From Nematostella vectensis (taxonomy: Eukaryota > Cnidaria > Anthozoa > Actiniaria > Edwardsiidae), in contig NC_064039.1 in NCBI RefSeq assembly GCF_932526225.1, positions 12,852,139 through 12,916,138 of the forward strand: 64,000 nucleotides of DNA, given 5' to 3'. Both the position numbers and the translations under genes were made by a program. The notes under the pieces were generated by a model. It made no database searches and was not told the origin of the DNA. It saw only the letters and a program-made list of their open reading frames with translations. How positions within the stretch are numbered: the first letter of the stretch is position 1; the number at the start of each line of letters is the position of its first letter. Positions 1 through 13,300 of the stretch are shown here, one piece after another.

Positions 1-1398
1 GACGAATTAACAAATTAATTGTTTTTTTTTCAGTGAAAAAGTAGTTACAAAAAGCAAAACCTGGTAAGGCATAATGAGTTTGTTTTTGTTAGAAAATGAG
101 CCTATCACTTGGCGTTCATGGGGGACTATGGTAGTTGAAATTCTACATCCCTCAAATGATGCCTTACAGCTACTATAATCATTCTTTAACACTCTCCTTT
201 TTTGTTCCATTTCTCATCAATGTTTTGTGTGTTTTTGTTAATGCTTATTATTTTTTTGTTTGTATTTTTCTCCTAAGAAGGGAGGGCATTCTTGAAACCA
301 CCACTAGGCCACACCCTTGGATTGTACTAATTTTTTAAAGTCCATATAACCTTTCAGAGTTGAAAGATTTTTTCAATTCTTTATATTTTCACCTTCCAAA
401 TGGTATGTCGTTCGTATGGACCCTAACATGTGTTCGTGCGAATAACTCAAATCTGTAATATTGAGGTATTTTGGTCAACCTTTGGAAAAAAGGCTGTGAA
501 CTGAAAGGCCCGGGTCTGGTCATTTGTGACGTATATCGAGATGTCAACCAAATTACATGAGAAAACATATGCGCGCGCTAAACTGGTTACTGCTTCATGT
601 CTTCTTAGTTATTGCTGAAGAACATTGTGTTGTTACAACTTTTACTGTCGCCTTTATATCTCAACCTGGTAGTCAAATAATTATTTAACTTCAGGAAACA
701 AATCTGCAAAATTTAGCAGGTATTTTTTAGTCTTTGAATTGTTTTTGCATTGTGTGCGTGCGCTGCATTCGAAATCAAGAATGGCGACATTCTCATGAGC
801 GTGCACTGTTTTTAAAACCTACAACAAAACGATATTTTCTTTTTTTCGTATACAATTCTTGACTTTAAATTATTCTTTAATTCATTGTGGGTAGCATTGC
901 AATAGGAAACAATTCGCCGATATTTTGTGGTATTGGCGTCTGTGAATTTTAATGGCTTTAAGGAAAATACATTCTTTCAGATTTTCCCGCTAAAACTTGG
1001 AATTATTCACTTGATTCAATCTATTTTCGCGTGGCCAGGAAAATTCCAATTTCAATCAAATTTAATTTGAAAGTTTATCTATACTTTGTTTTGGCTAGAT
1101 TGATATAAGTGGAAGGTTTTAAGAACTTTAAGCAATCTTATCACGTGCGGATCCTGGAGTCAAAAAAGGGGGGAGCAGAAGTAAAAGTTTCAATAAGGAG
1201 AGGATTCATTGTTCTTCAGTGGATATCCTTATATTTCTTATTATTTTTAAGCCAAATCTCTGAAAATAGGGGGGTGCTTCGCCCACCCCTAGATCCGTCC
1301 CTGCTTATTATTCTATAAATACTTGTTTGTGGTAGCACAGTAATGCTCAAACAACACATATGTAATGTAATAACATGTGTTTTATTCTTTTTTTTCAG
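1..1398. other. AT-rich sequence upstream of the first ABHD12-like exon found; no gene recognised
   Basis: No convincing exon was seen. The missing first exon of the ABHD12-like gene should end two bases into a codon and could lie here or before the window, but no ATG-containing segment with a good donor stood out. Around 1160-1310 a G-rich stretch and the text CCACCCCTAGATCCGTCCCT look like the end of a dispersed repeat. Confidence 0.4.
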
Positions 1399-4300
1399 GT
1401 CATTGATTAAGTATATACTTAAGTTGGTTATTATTATACCAGTGGTCCTATACCTGTTGGCTGTTACTCTGATCTATACTTCATCATTTGTGAGAGAACA
1501 AGCAATATTTCTCAATTATGGTGAGCAGAATTTAAAATATATGTTGGTTGTCATTGTGGAGTTATGATTTCATATTATACTGCTTTTCCCTATTTCAGCT
1601 AATAATCCATTTGTTAACTTCTCAACCCCTGAAGCTTATGGTGCAAAGGGTGCAATAAATTTCCACATTAATGGACCTGCAGGAAAATTAGGTACTTGGT
1701 AAGTATTACAAGCTCAAAACAACCCTCGTCACCTTGAATTTTAGATGATATTTTCAAATTGTTTGAATGAAAAAGCTGACCTGTGATTTATGTGTTTTTT
1801 TTTTCTGTGATAATTTCAGGTACATTCCTGCTAAAGAGATACCTAATACAAACCTTGGGGATGGTCAACCTATATTTCTTTATCTCCATGGCAATGCCTT
1901 CAATAGGTAATACTATTATTATATTTTATTTATATTTATGGTTGTAGTGCAAACAATCATTTTAGCTTGTTAAAATCAGGGGAAATGTGGTCACATCCTC
2001 TTTTTAAGTTGTAAACAATGGCTGCCATGGTTTGATTTATGGTTGTATTTAAGGATGATTTGGTGGTTACCGGATCCCCTTTACATATTTTCCCATATAT
2101 TTGTATTTTATTTGCCCCTATATTTCACTATTCAGCCTACCCTTTCCACAGATGTTTTTTCATTTGATCCATTCCTATCTGATCCAGCTCCATCCTTTGT
2201 TGTTTCTGTCTGTAAAAATGATTCTGCATTTTTATCTTTATCTTGCTTCCAGGGCAGAACCTCATAGAGTAGCCTTATACCAGGTATTTAGTTATATTTT
2301 AGTTAGCTTTCAAGATGGTTATTTACCAATAAAAAATAAGAAAAATGACACATTTATGATTTTGACTTACATTAAAATAATTACTGAGAGCAGAAACAGG
2401 GTGTGCAAAGTATTGCGACTAATTACATTTAACACAAATAGTTTTGGAAGTTTGAGGGTTTTCACAATTATTTCAGTGTTTGTTTAACATAACATTCCTT
2501 AGGTTTTTTATTTTATTTTCCACATTTTCCAGACCTGACATTGCATTCAAGTTCATAGATCTTTCCCAGTTCTTGTCCCTGTCAACCAAATAATATTTGC
2601 ATTATATACTTTTGTATACTTGTAGGTGTTATCAAAGCTTTCCTTCCATGTTGTGACATTTGACTATCGAGGTATATAATATTCTACTTTGAAAAAAAAT
2701 GGCTTGTTTAATATTCTCGTAACAACTGAGTAAAATACCATTTGACTGCTATTCCAGGATTTGCTGACTCAGAAGGCCACCCATCAGAGGAAGGTATGTA
2801 TACGTGGAAGCTCTTTTTTAAATGTTCTTTTTTTATATTTATTGGTTATTTATTATAGCAAATAGGAATATTGAAAATAATTTTTTTTCTGATCACCCTA
2901 TAAGGATGCATTTTATCAATGAAACTGCCCTCAAAGATATGAATTTGTATGTGTATGATTCTTAAACAAAATGTTAAGAAACAAAACTTTCTTCACTGAG
3001 ATTACTTTTCCTTTTAGCCAAAAGCTGATCTTTTAATTTCTTTGTCTGGCACAGACCAGATCCGATTCCCTATTAGTTATGTATACCTTTTTTTTTACAC
3101 ATACCCATTGATCTCCTCCCTACAAGCTTAGCCTCTCTAATCTTCTTCCCTCTGTACCTAACAGAATAACCTAAAGCCACCGCTTGCATCTAAGGGTTGC
3201 TTTAAGCTGAGCTATCCCCACCCTGTTAAACAGCTCTTTGGAACTCTAGTCCCTTTTCAGGCTTGGCCTACAGATTATAATTGACTATTTCACAGGTCTC
3301 ATTGAAGATGGTTTAACAGTTTGGAAATGGATCAAGAGAAGAAGTAAAAAAGCACCCGTCTACATTTGGGGGCATTCCCTAGGATCCGGGTGAGAAGGTT
3401 ATTTTGTATTGCTCTTATTTTTTAGTAATCCAGATGACTGGTGTATTAGAAAAAAAAGCTATGAGTGGGGCCTTTAGAACTTTTGTGGCACAATTTGTGA
3501 TACCTGAAAAATCCACCCCTGATATATATATATACATATAAGTAAGACAAAAGACAAAAGTTGAACAGAGAGTGAAGTCATCTAAAAGATGCATGTACAT
3601 ACATACATTATTAATTTTCTATTTAGAAAATGAAATTAGTCCATTGTGGGTACATTACTGTCATATTTCCTGTCGTATTTGTAGGTAAGGTATTCGATCT
3701 GAAAGAGGGTTGCTGATTCTCAAGGGGTTGAAAAAATATTTTGTGCAAACTCTGTTCAAAAAAATTAAGGGAATGGAAAATCTGGGGGTGGGGGAACCAT
3801 TTGCAGGTCTTGTGCACTCTAATCCACTTCACCTGAAAACCCTGATTTTTCTCCTGATGATATATTATGGTGCTTTGCATATGGGCTTTTCAAGTCAGTC
3901 AAGGTGGTCTTAGGTAAACATTTGCTCACCAAGCCTAGTCAAAATGGTCTTTAATAAACATTTTTTTACCAAGCCCAGTCAAAGTGGTCTCTAGTAAACC
4001 TTTTCTTGCACAGCCCAGTCAAGGTGGTCTTTAATAAACCTTTTCTCACCAAGCCCAGTCAAGGTTGTCTTTAATAAACCTTTTCTCACCAAGCCCAGTC
4101 AAGGTGGTCTTTAATAAACCTTTTCTCATCAAGCCCAGTCAAGGTGGTCTTTAATAAATCTTTTCTCACCAAGCCCAGTCAAGGTGGTCTTTAATAAACC
4201 TTTTCTTATCAAGCCCAGTCAAGGTGGTCTTTAATAAACCTTTTCTTATCAAGCCCAGTCAAGGTGGTCTTTAATAAACCTTATCTCACCAAGCCCAGTC

Positions 4301-7300
4301 AAGGTGGTCTTTAGTAAACCTTATCTCACCAAGCCCAGTCAAGGTGGTCTTTAATAAACCTTTTCTCACCAAGCCCAGTCAAGGTGGTCTTTAATAAACC
4401 TTTTCTCACCATGCCCAGTCAAGGTGGTCTGGTCTTTAATAAACCTTTTCTTACCAAGCCCAGTCAAGGTGTTCTTTAATAAATCTTTTCTCACCATGCC
4501 CAGTCAAGGTGGTCTTTAATAAACCTTTTCTCACCAAGCCCAGTCAAGGTGGTCTTTAATAAACCTTTTCTCATCAAGCCCAGTCAAGGTGGTCTTTAAT
4601 AAACCTTTTCTTATCAAGCCCAGTCAAGGTGGTCTTTAATAAACCTTTTCTCACCAAGCCCAGTCAAGGTGGTCTTTAAAAAACCTTTTCTCACCAAGCC
4701 CAGTCAAGGTGGTCTTTAGTTGACCTTTTCTCACCAAGCCTAGTCAAGGTGGTCTTTAATAAACCTTTTCTCACCAAGCCCAGTCAAGGTGGTCTTTAGT
4801 TGACCTTTTCTCATCAAGCCCAGTCAAGGTGGTCTTACGTAAACCTTTTCTTACAAAGCCCAGTCAAGATGGTCTTTAGTAAACCTTTTCTCACCAAGCC
4901 CAGTCAAGGTGGTCTTTAATAAACCTTTTCTCGCCAAGCCCAGTCAAGGTGGTCTTTAGTAAAGCTTTTCTCACCAAGCCCAGTCAAGGTGGTCTTTAGT
5001 AAACCTTATCTCACCAAGCCCAGTCAAGATGGTCTTTAGTAAACCTTTTCTCACCAAGCCCAGTCAAGGTGGTCTTTAGTAAACCTTTTCTCACCAAGCC
5101 CAGTCAAGGTGGTCTTTAGTAAACCTTTTCTCACCAAGCCCAGTCAAGGTGGTCTTTAGTAAAGCTTTTCTCACCAAGCCCAGTCAAGGTGGTCTTTAGT
5201 AAACCTTTTCTCATCAAGCCCAGTCAAGGTGGTCTTTAATAAACCTTTTCTCACCAAGCCCAGTCAAGATGGTCTTTAATAAACCTTTTCTTATCAAGCC
5301 CAGTCAAGGTGGTCTTTAATAAACCTTTTCTTATCAAGCCCAGTCAAGGTGGTCTTTAGTAAACCTTATCTCACCAAGCCCAGTCAAGGTGGTCTTTAGT
5401 AAACCTTATCTCACCAAGCCCAGTCAAGGTGGTCTTTAATAAACCTTTTCTCACCAAGCCCAGTCAAGGTGGTCTTTAATAAACCTTTTCTCACCATGCC
5501 CAGTCAAGGTGGTCTGGTCTTTAATAAACCTTTTCTTACCAAGCCCAGTCAAGGTGTTCTTTAATAAATCTTTTCTCACCATGCCCAGTCAAGGTGGTCT
5601 TTAATAAACCTTTTCTCACCAAGCCCAGTCAAGGTGGTCTTTAATAAACCTTTTCTCATCAAGCCCAGTCAAGGTGGTCTTTAATAAACCTTTTCTTATC
5701 AAGCCCAGTCAAGGTGGTCTTTAATAAACCTTTTCTCACCAAGCCCAGTCAAGGTGGTCTTTAAAAAACCTTTTCTCACCAAGCCCAGTCAAGGTGGTCT
5801 TTAGTTGACCTTTTCTCACCAAGCCTAGTCAAGGTGGTCTTTAATAAACCTTTTCTCACCAAGCCCAGTCAAGGTGGTCTTTAGTTGACCTTTTCTCATC
5901 AAGCCCAGTCAAGGTGGTCTTACGTAAACCTTTTCTTACCAAGCCCAGTCAAGATGGTCTTTAGTAAACCTTTTCTCACCAAGCCCAGTCAAGGTGGTCT
6001 TTAATAAACCTTTTCTCGCCAAGCCCAGTCAAGGTGGTCTTTAGTAAAGCTTTTCTCACCAAGCCCAGTCAAGGTGGTCTTTAATAAACCTTTTCTCACC
6101 AAGCCCAGTCAAGGTGGTCTTTAATAAACCTTTTCTCACCAAGCCCAGTCAAGATGGTCTTTAATAAACCTTTTCTCACCAAGCCCAGTCAAGGTGGTCT
6201 TTAATAAACCTTTTCTCGCCATGCCCAGTCAAGGTGGTCTGGTCTTTAATAAACCTTTTCTTACCAAGCCCAGTCAAGGTGTTCTTTAATAAATCTTTTC
6301 TCACCATGCCCAGTCAAGGTGGTCTTTAATAAACCTTTTCTCACCAAGCCCAGTCAAGGTGGTCTTTAATAAACCTTTTCTTATCAAGCCCAGTCAAGGT
6401 GGTCTTTAATAAACCTTTTCTCACCAAGCCCAGTCAAGGTGGTCTTTAAAAAACCTTTTCTCACCAAGCCCAGTCAAGGTGGTCTTTAATAAACCTTTTC
6501 TTATCAAGCCTACTCAAGGTGGTCTTTAATAAACCTTTTCTCTCTAAGCCCAGTCAAGGTGGTCTTTAGTTGACCTTTTCTCATCAAGCCCAGTCAAGGT
6601 GGTCTTTAATAAACCTTTTCTTATCAAGCCCAGTCAAGGTGGTCTGGTCTTTAATAAACCTTTTCTTACCAAGCCCAGTCAAGGTGTCCTTTAATAAATC
6701 TTTTCTCACCATGCCCAGTCAAGGTGGTCTTTAATAAACCTTTTCTCACCAAGCCCAGTCAAGGTGGTCTTTAATAAACCTTTTCTCATCAAGCCCAGTC
6801 AAGGTGGTCTTTAATAAACGTTTTCTTATCAAGCCCAGTCAAGGTGGTCTTTAATAAACCTTTTCTCACCAAGCCCAGTCAAGGTGGTCTTTAAAAAACC
6901 TTTTCTTACCAAGCCCAGTCAAGGTGGTCTTTAATAAACCTTTTCTTATCAAGCCTAGTCAAGGTGGTCTTTAATAAACCTTTTCTCTCTAAGCCCAGTC
7001 AAGGTGGTCTTTAGTTGACCTTTTCTCATCAAGCCCAGTCAAGGTGGTCTTTAGTTGACCTTTTCTCACCAAGCCCAGTCAAGGTGGTCTTTAATAAACC
7101 TTATCTCACCAAGCCCAGTCAAGGTGGTCTTTAGTTGACCTTTTCTCATCAAGCCCAGTCGAGGTGATCTTTAGTAAACCTTTTCTCACCAAGCCCAGTC
7201 AAGGTGATCTGTAATAAACCTTTTCTCATCAAGCCCAGTCAAGGTGATCTTTAGTAAACCTTTTTTCACCAAGCCCAGTCAAGGTGGTCTTTAGTTGACC

Positions 7301-10300
7301 TTTTCTCACCAAGCCCAGTCAAGGTGGTCTTTAATAAACCTTTTCTCACCAAGCCCAGTCAAGGTGATCTTTAGTAAACCTTTTCTCACCAAGCCCAGTC
7401 AAGGTGGTCTTTAGTAAACCTTTTCTCACCAAGCCCAGTCAAGGTGGTCTTTAGTAAAGCTTTTCTTACCAAGCCCAGTCACGGTGGTCTTACGTAAACC
7501 TTTTCTTACCAAGCCTAGCCAAGGTGGTCTTTAGTAAACCGTTACTCACCAAGCCCAGTCAAGGTGGTCTTTAATAAACCTTTTCTCATCAAGCCCACTC
7601 AAGGTGGTCTTTAATAAACCTTTTCTTACCAAGCCCAGTCAAGGTGGTCTTTAGTAAACCTTTTCTCACCAAGCCCAGTCAAAGTGGTCTTTAATAAACC
7701 TTTTCTCACCATGCCCAGTCAAGATGGTCTGGTCTTTAATAAACCTTTTCTTACCAAGCCCAGTCAAGGTGGTCTTTAATAAATCTTTTCTCACCATGCC
7801 CAGTCAAGGTGGTCTTTAATAAACCTTTTCTCACCAAGCCCAGTCAAGGTGGTCTTTAATAAACCTTTTCTTATCAAGCCGAGTCAAGGTGGTCTTTAAT
7901 AAACCTTTTCTCACCAAGCCCAGTCAAGGTGGTCTTTAAAAAACCTTTTCTCACCAAGCCCAGTCAAGGTGCTCTTTAATTGACCTTATCTCACCAAGCC
8001 CAGTCAAGGTGGTCTTTACTTGACCTTTGCTCACCAAGCCCAGTCAAGGTGGTCTTTAATAAACCTTATCTCACCAAGCCCAGTCAAGGTGGTCTTTAGT
8101 TGACCTTTTCTCATCAAGCCCAGTCAAGGTGATCTTTAGTAAACCTTTTCTCACCAAGCCCAGTCAAGGTGATCTGTAATAAACCTTTTCTCATCAAGCC
8201 CTGTCAAGGTGGTCTTTAGTAAACCTTATCTCACCAAGCCCAGTCAAGGTGGTCTTTAATAAACCTTTTCTCACCAAGCCCAGTCAAGGTGATCTTTAGT
8301 AAACCTTTTCTCACCAAGCCCAGTCAAGGTGGTCTTTAGTAAACCTTTTCTCACCAAGCCCAGTCAAGGTGGTCTTTAGTAAAGCTTTTCTTACCAAGCC
8401 CAGTCACGGTGGTCTTACGTAAACCTTTTCTTACCAAGCCTAGTCAAGGTGGTCTTTAGTAAACCTTTTCTCACCAAGCCCAGTCAAGGTGGTCTTTAGT
8501 AAAGCTTTTCTTACCAAGCCCAGTCACGGTGGTCTTACGTAAACCTTTTCTTACCAAGCCTAGCCAAGGTGGTCTTTAGTAAACCGTTACTCACCAAGCC
8601 CAGTCAAGGTGGTCTTTAATAAACCTTTTCTCATCAAGCCCACTCAAGGTGGTCTTTAATAAACCTTTTCTTACCAAGCCCAGTCAAGGTGGTCTTTAGT
8701 AAACCTTTTCTCACCAAGCCCAGTCAAAGTGGTCTTTAATAAACCTTTTCTCACCATGCCCAGTCAAGATGGTCTGGTCTTTAATAAACCTTTTCTTACC
8801 AAGCCCAGTCAAGGTGGTCTTTAATAAATCTTTTCTCACCATGCCCAGTCAAGGTGGTCTTTAATAAACCTTTTCTCACCAAGCCCAGTCAAGGTGGTCT
8901 TTAATAAACCTTTTCTTATCAAGCCCAGTCAAGGTGGTCTTTAATAAACCTTTTCTCACCAAGCCCAGTCAAGGTGGTCTTTAAAAAACCTTTTCTCACC
9001 AAGCCCAGTCAAGGTGCTCTTTAATTGACCTTATCTCACCAAGCCCAGTCAAGGTGGTCTTTACTTGACCTTTGCTCACCAAGCCCAGTCAAGGTGGTCT
9101 TTAATAAACCTTATCTCACCAAGCCCAGTCAAGGTGGTCTTTAGTTGACCTTTTCTCATCAAGCCCAGTCAAGGTGATCTTTAGTAAACCTTTTCTCACC
9201 AAGCCCAGTCAAGGTGATCTGTAATAAACCTTTTCTCATCAAGCCCTGTCAAGGTGGTCTTTAGTAAACCTTATCTCACCATGCACAGTCAAGGTGGTCT
9301 TTAGTAAACCTTTTCTCACCAAGCCCAGTCAAGGTGGTCTTTAGTTGACCTTTTGTCACCAAGCCCAGTTTAAGTGGTCTTTAATAAACCTTTTCTCACC
9401 AAGCCCAGTCAAGGTGATCTTAAGTAAATCTTTTCTCACCAAGCCCAGTCAAGGTGATCTGTAATAGACCTTTTCTCATCAAGCCCAGTCAAAGTGGTCT
9501 TTAGTAAACCTTTTCTCACCAAGCCCAGTCAAGGTGGTCTTGAGTTGACCTTTTCTCACCAAGCCCAGTCAAGGTGGTCTTTAATAAACCTTATCTCACC
9601 AAGCCCAGTCAAGGTGGTCTTTAGTTGACCTTTTCTCACCAAGCCCAGTCAAGGTGATCTGTAATAAACCTTTTCTCATCAAGCCCAGTCAAGGTGATCT
9701 TTAGTAAACCTTTTCTCACCAAGCCCAGTCAAGGTGATCTGTAATAAACCTTTTCTCATCAAGCCCAGTCAAGGTAGTCTTTAATAAACCTTTTCTCATC
9801 AAGCCCAGTCAAGGTGGTCTGGTCTTTAATAAACCTTTTCTTACCAAGCCCAGTCAACGTGGTCTTTAATAAACCTTTTATCACCAAGCCCAGTCAAGGT
9901 GGTCTTTAATAAACCTTTTCTCATCAAGCCCAGTCAAGGTGGTCTTTAATAAACCTTTTCTTATCAAGCCCAGTCAAGGTGGTCTTTAATAAACCTTTTC
10001 TCACCAAGCCCAGTCAAGGTGGTCTTTAAAAAACCTTTTCTCCCCAAGCCCAGTCAAGGTGCTCTTTAATTGACCTTATCTCACCAAGCCCAGTCAAGGT
10101 GGTCTTTACTTGACCTTTGCTCACCAAGCCCAGTCAAGGTGGTCTTTAATAAACCTTATCTCACCAAGCCCAGTCAAGGTGGTCTTTAGTTGACCTTTTC
10201 TCATCAAGCCCAGTCAAGGTGATCTTTAGTAAACCTTTTCTCACCAAGCCCAGTCAAGGTGATCTGTAATAAACCTTTTCTCATCAAGCCCTGTCAAGGT

Positions 10301-13300
10301 GGTCTTTAGTAAACCTTATCTCACCATGCCCAGTCAAGGTGGTCTTTAGTAAAGCTTTTCTCACCAAGCCCAGTCAAGGTGGTCTTTAGTTGACCTTTTA
10401 TCACCAAGCCCAGTTTAAGTGGTCTTTAATAAACCTTTTCTCACCAAGCCCAGTCAAGGTGATCTTAAGTAAATCTTTTCTCCCCAAGCCCAGTCAAGGT
10501 GATCTGTAATAGACCTTTTCTCATCAAGCCCAGTCAAGGTGGTCTTTAGTAAACCTTTTCTCACCAAGCCCAGTCAAGGTGGTCTTTAGTTGACCTTTTC
10601 TCACCAAGCCCAGTCAAGGTGGTCTTTAATAAACCTTATCTCACCAAGCCCAGTCAAGGTGGTCTTTAGTTGACCTTTTCTCACCAAGCCCAGTCAAGGT
10701 GATCTGTAATAAACCTTTTCTCATCAAGCCCAGTCAAGGTGATCTTTAGTAAACCTTTTCTCACCAAGCCCAGTCAAGGTGATCTGTAATAAACCTTTTC
10801 TCATCAAGCCCAGTCAAGGTGGTCTTTAATAAACCTTTTCTCATCAAGCCCAGTCAAGGTGGTCTGGTCTTTAATAAACCTTTTCTTACCAAGCCCAGTC
10901 AACGTGGTCTTTAATAAACCTTTTATCACCAAGCCCAGTCAAGGTGGTCTTTAATAAACCTTTTCTCATCAAGCCCAGTCAAGGTGGTCTTTAATAAACC
11001 TTTTCTTATCAAGCCCAGTCAAGGTGGTCTTTAATAAACCTTTTCTCACCAAGCCCAGTCAAGGTGGTCTTTTAAAAACCTTTTCTCACCAAGCCCAGTC
11101 AAGGTGCTCTTTAATTGACCTTATCTCACCAAGCCCAGTCAAGGTGGTCTTTAGTTGACCTTTTCTCATCAAGCCCAGTCAAGGTGATCTTTAGTAAACC
11201 TTTTCTCACCAAGCCCAGTCAAGGTGATCTGTAATAAACCTTTTCTCATCAAGCCCTGTCAAGGTGGTCTTTAGTAAACCTTATCTCACCATGCCCAGTC
11301 AAGGTGGTCTTTAGTAAACCTTTTCTCACCAAGCCCAGTCAAGGTGGTCTTTAGTTGACCTTTTGTCACCAAGCCCAGTTTAAGTGGTCTTTAATAAACC
11401 TTTTCTCACCAAGCCCAGTCAAGGTGATCTTAAGTAAATCTTTTCTCACCAAGCCCAGTCAAGGTGATCTGTAATAGACCTTTTCTCATCAAGCCCAGTC
11501 AAGGTGGTCTTTAGTAAACCTTTTCTCACCAAGCCCAGTCAAGGTGGTCTTTAGTTGACCTTTTCTCACCAAGCCCAGTCAAGGTGGTCTTTAATTTACC
11601 TTATCTCACCAAGCCCAGTCAAGGTGTTCTTTAGTTGACCTTTTCTCACCAAGACCAGTCAAGGTGATCTGTAATAAACCTTTTCTCATCAAGCCCAGTC
11701 AAGGTGGTCTTTAATAAACCTTTTCTCATCAAGCCCAGTCAAGGTGGTCTGGTCTTTAATAAACCTTTTCTTACCAAGCCCAGTCAACGTGGTCTTTAAT
11801 AAACCTTTTATCACCAAGCCCAGTCAAGGTGGTCTTTAATAAACCTTTTCTCATCAAGCCCAGTCAAGGTGGTCTTTAATAAACCTTTTCTTATCAAGCC
11901 CAGTCAAGGTGGTCTTTAATAAACCTTTTCTCACCAAGCCCAGTCAAGGTGGTCTTTTAAAAACCTTTTCTCACCAAGCCCAGTCAAGGTGCTCTTTAAT
12001 TGACCTTATCTCACCAAGCCCAGTCAAGGTGGTCTTTACTTGACCTTATCTCACCAAGCCCAGTCAAGGTGGTCTTTAGTTGACCTTTTCTCATCAAGCC
12101 CAGTCAAGGTGATCTTTAGTAAACCTTTTCTCACCAAGCCCAGTCAAGGTGATCTGTAATAAACCTTTTCTCATCAAGCCCTGTCAAGGTGGTCTTTAGT
12201 AAACCTTATCTCACCATGCCCAGTCAAGGTGGTCTTTAGTAAACCTTTTCTCACCAAGCCCAGTCAAGGTGGTCTTTAGTTGACCTTTTGTCACCAAGCC
12301 CAGTTTAAGTGGTCTTTAATAAACCTTTTCTCACCAAGCCCAGTCAAGGTGATCTTAAGTAAATCTTTTCTCACCAAGCCCAGTCAAGGTGATCTGTAAT
12401 AGACCTTTTCTCATCAAGCCCAGTCAAGGTGGTCTTTAGTAAACCTTTTCTCACCAAGCCCAGTCAAGGTGGTCTTTAGTTGACCTTTTCTCACCAAGCC
12501 CAGTCAAGGTGGTCTTTAATAAACCTTATCTCACCAAGCCCAGTCAAGGTGTTCTTTAGTTGACCTTTTCTCACCAAGACCAGTCAAGGTGATCTGTAAT
12601 AAACCTTTTCTCATCAAGCCCAGTCAAGGTGATCTTTAGTAAACCTTTTCTCACCAAGCCCAGTCAAGGTGATCTGTAATAAACCTTTTCTCATCAAGCC
12701 CAGTCAAGGTGGTCTTTAATAAACCTTTTCTCATCAAGCCCAGTCAAGGTGGTCTGGTCTTTAATAAACCTTTTCTTACCAAGCCCAGTCAACGTGGTCT
12801 TTAATAAATCTTTTCTCACCATGCCCAGTCAAGGTGGTCTTTAATAAACCTTTTCTCACCAAGCCCAGTCAAGGTGGTCTTTAATAAACCTTTTCTCATC
12901 AAGCCCAGTCAAGGTGGTCTTTAATAAACCTTTTCTTATCAAGCCCAGTCAAGGTGGTCTTTAATAAACCTTTTCTCACCAAGCCCAGTCAAGGTGGTCT
13001 TTAAAAAACCTTTTCTCACCAAGCCCAGTCAAGGTGCTATTTAAGTGACCTTATCTCACCAAGCCCAGTCAAGGTGGTCTTTAGTTGACCTTTTCTCACC
13101 AAGCCCAGTCAAGGTGGTCTTTAATAAACCTTATCTCACCAAGCCCAGTCAAGGTGGTCTTTAGTTGACCTTTTCTCATCAAGCCCAGTCAAGATGATCT
13201 TTAGTAAACCTTTTCTCACCAAGCCCAGTCAAGGTGATATGTAATAAACCTTTTCTCATCAAGCCCAGTCAAGGTGGTCTTTAGTAAACCTTATCTCACC

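Noticed and set aside
1109-1318. 69-aa ORF ending in the GCCCACCCCTAGATCCGTCC text
   Set aside because: The text resembles a dispersed repeat terminus and lies just upstream of an ABHD12 exon, with no coding support.
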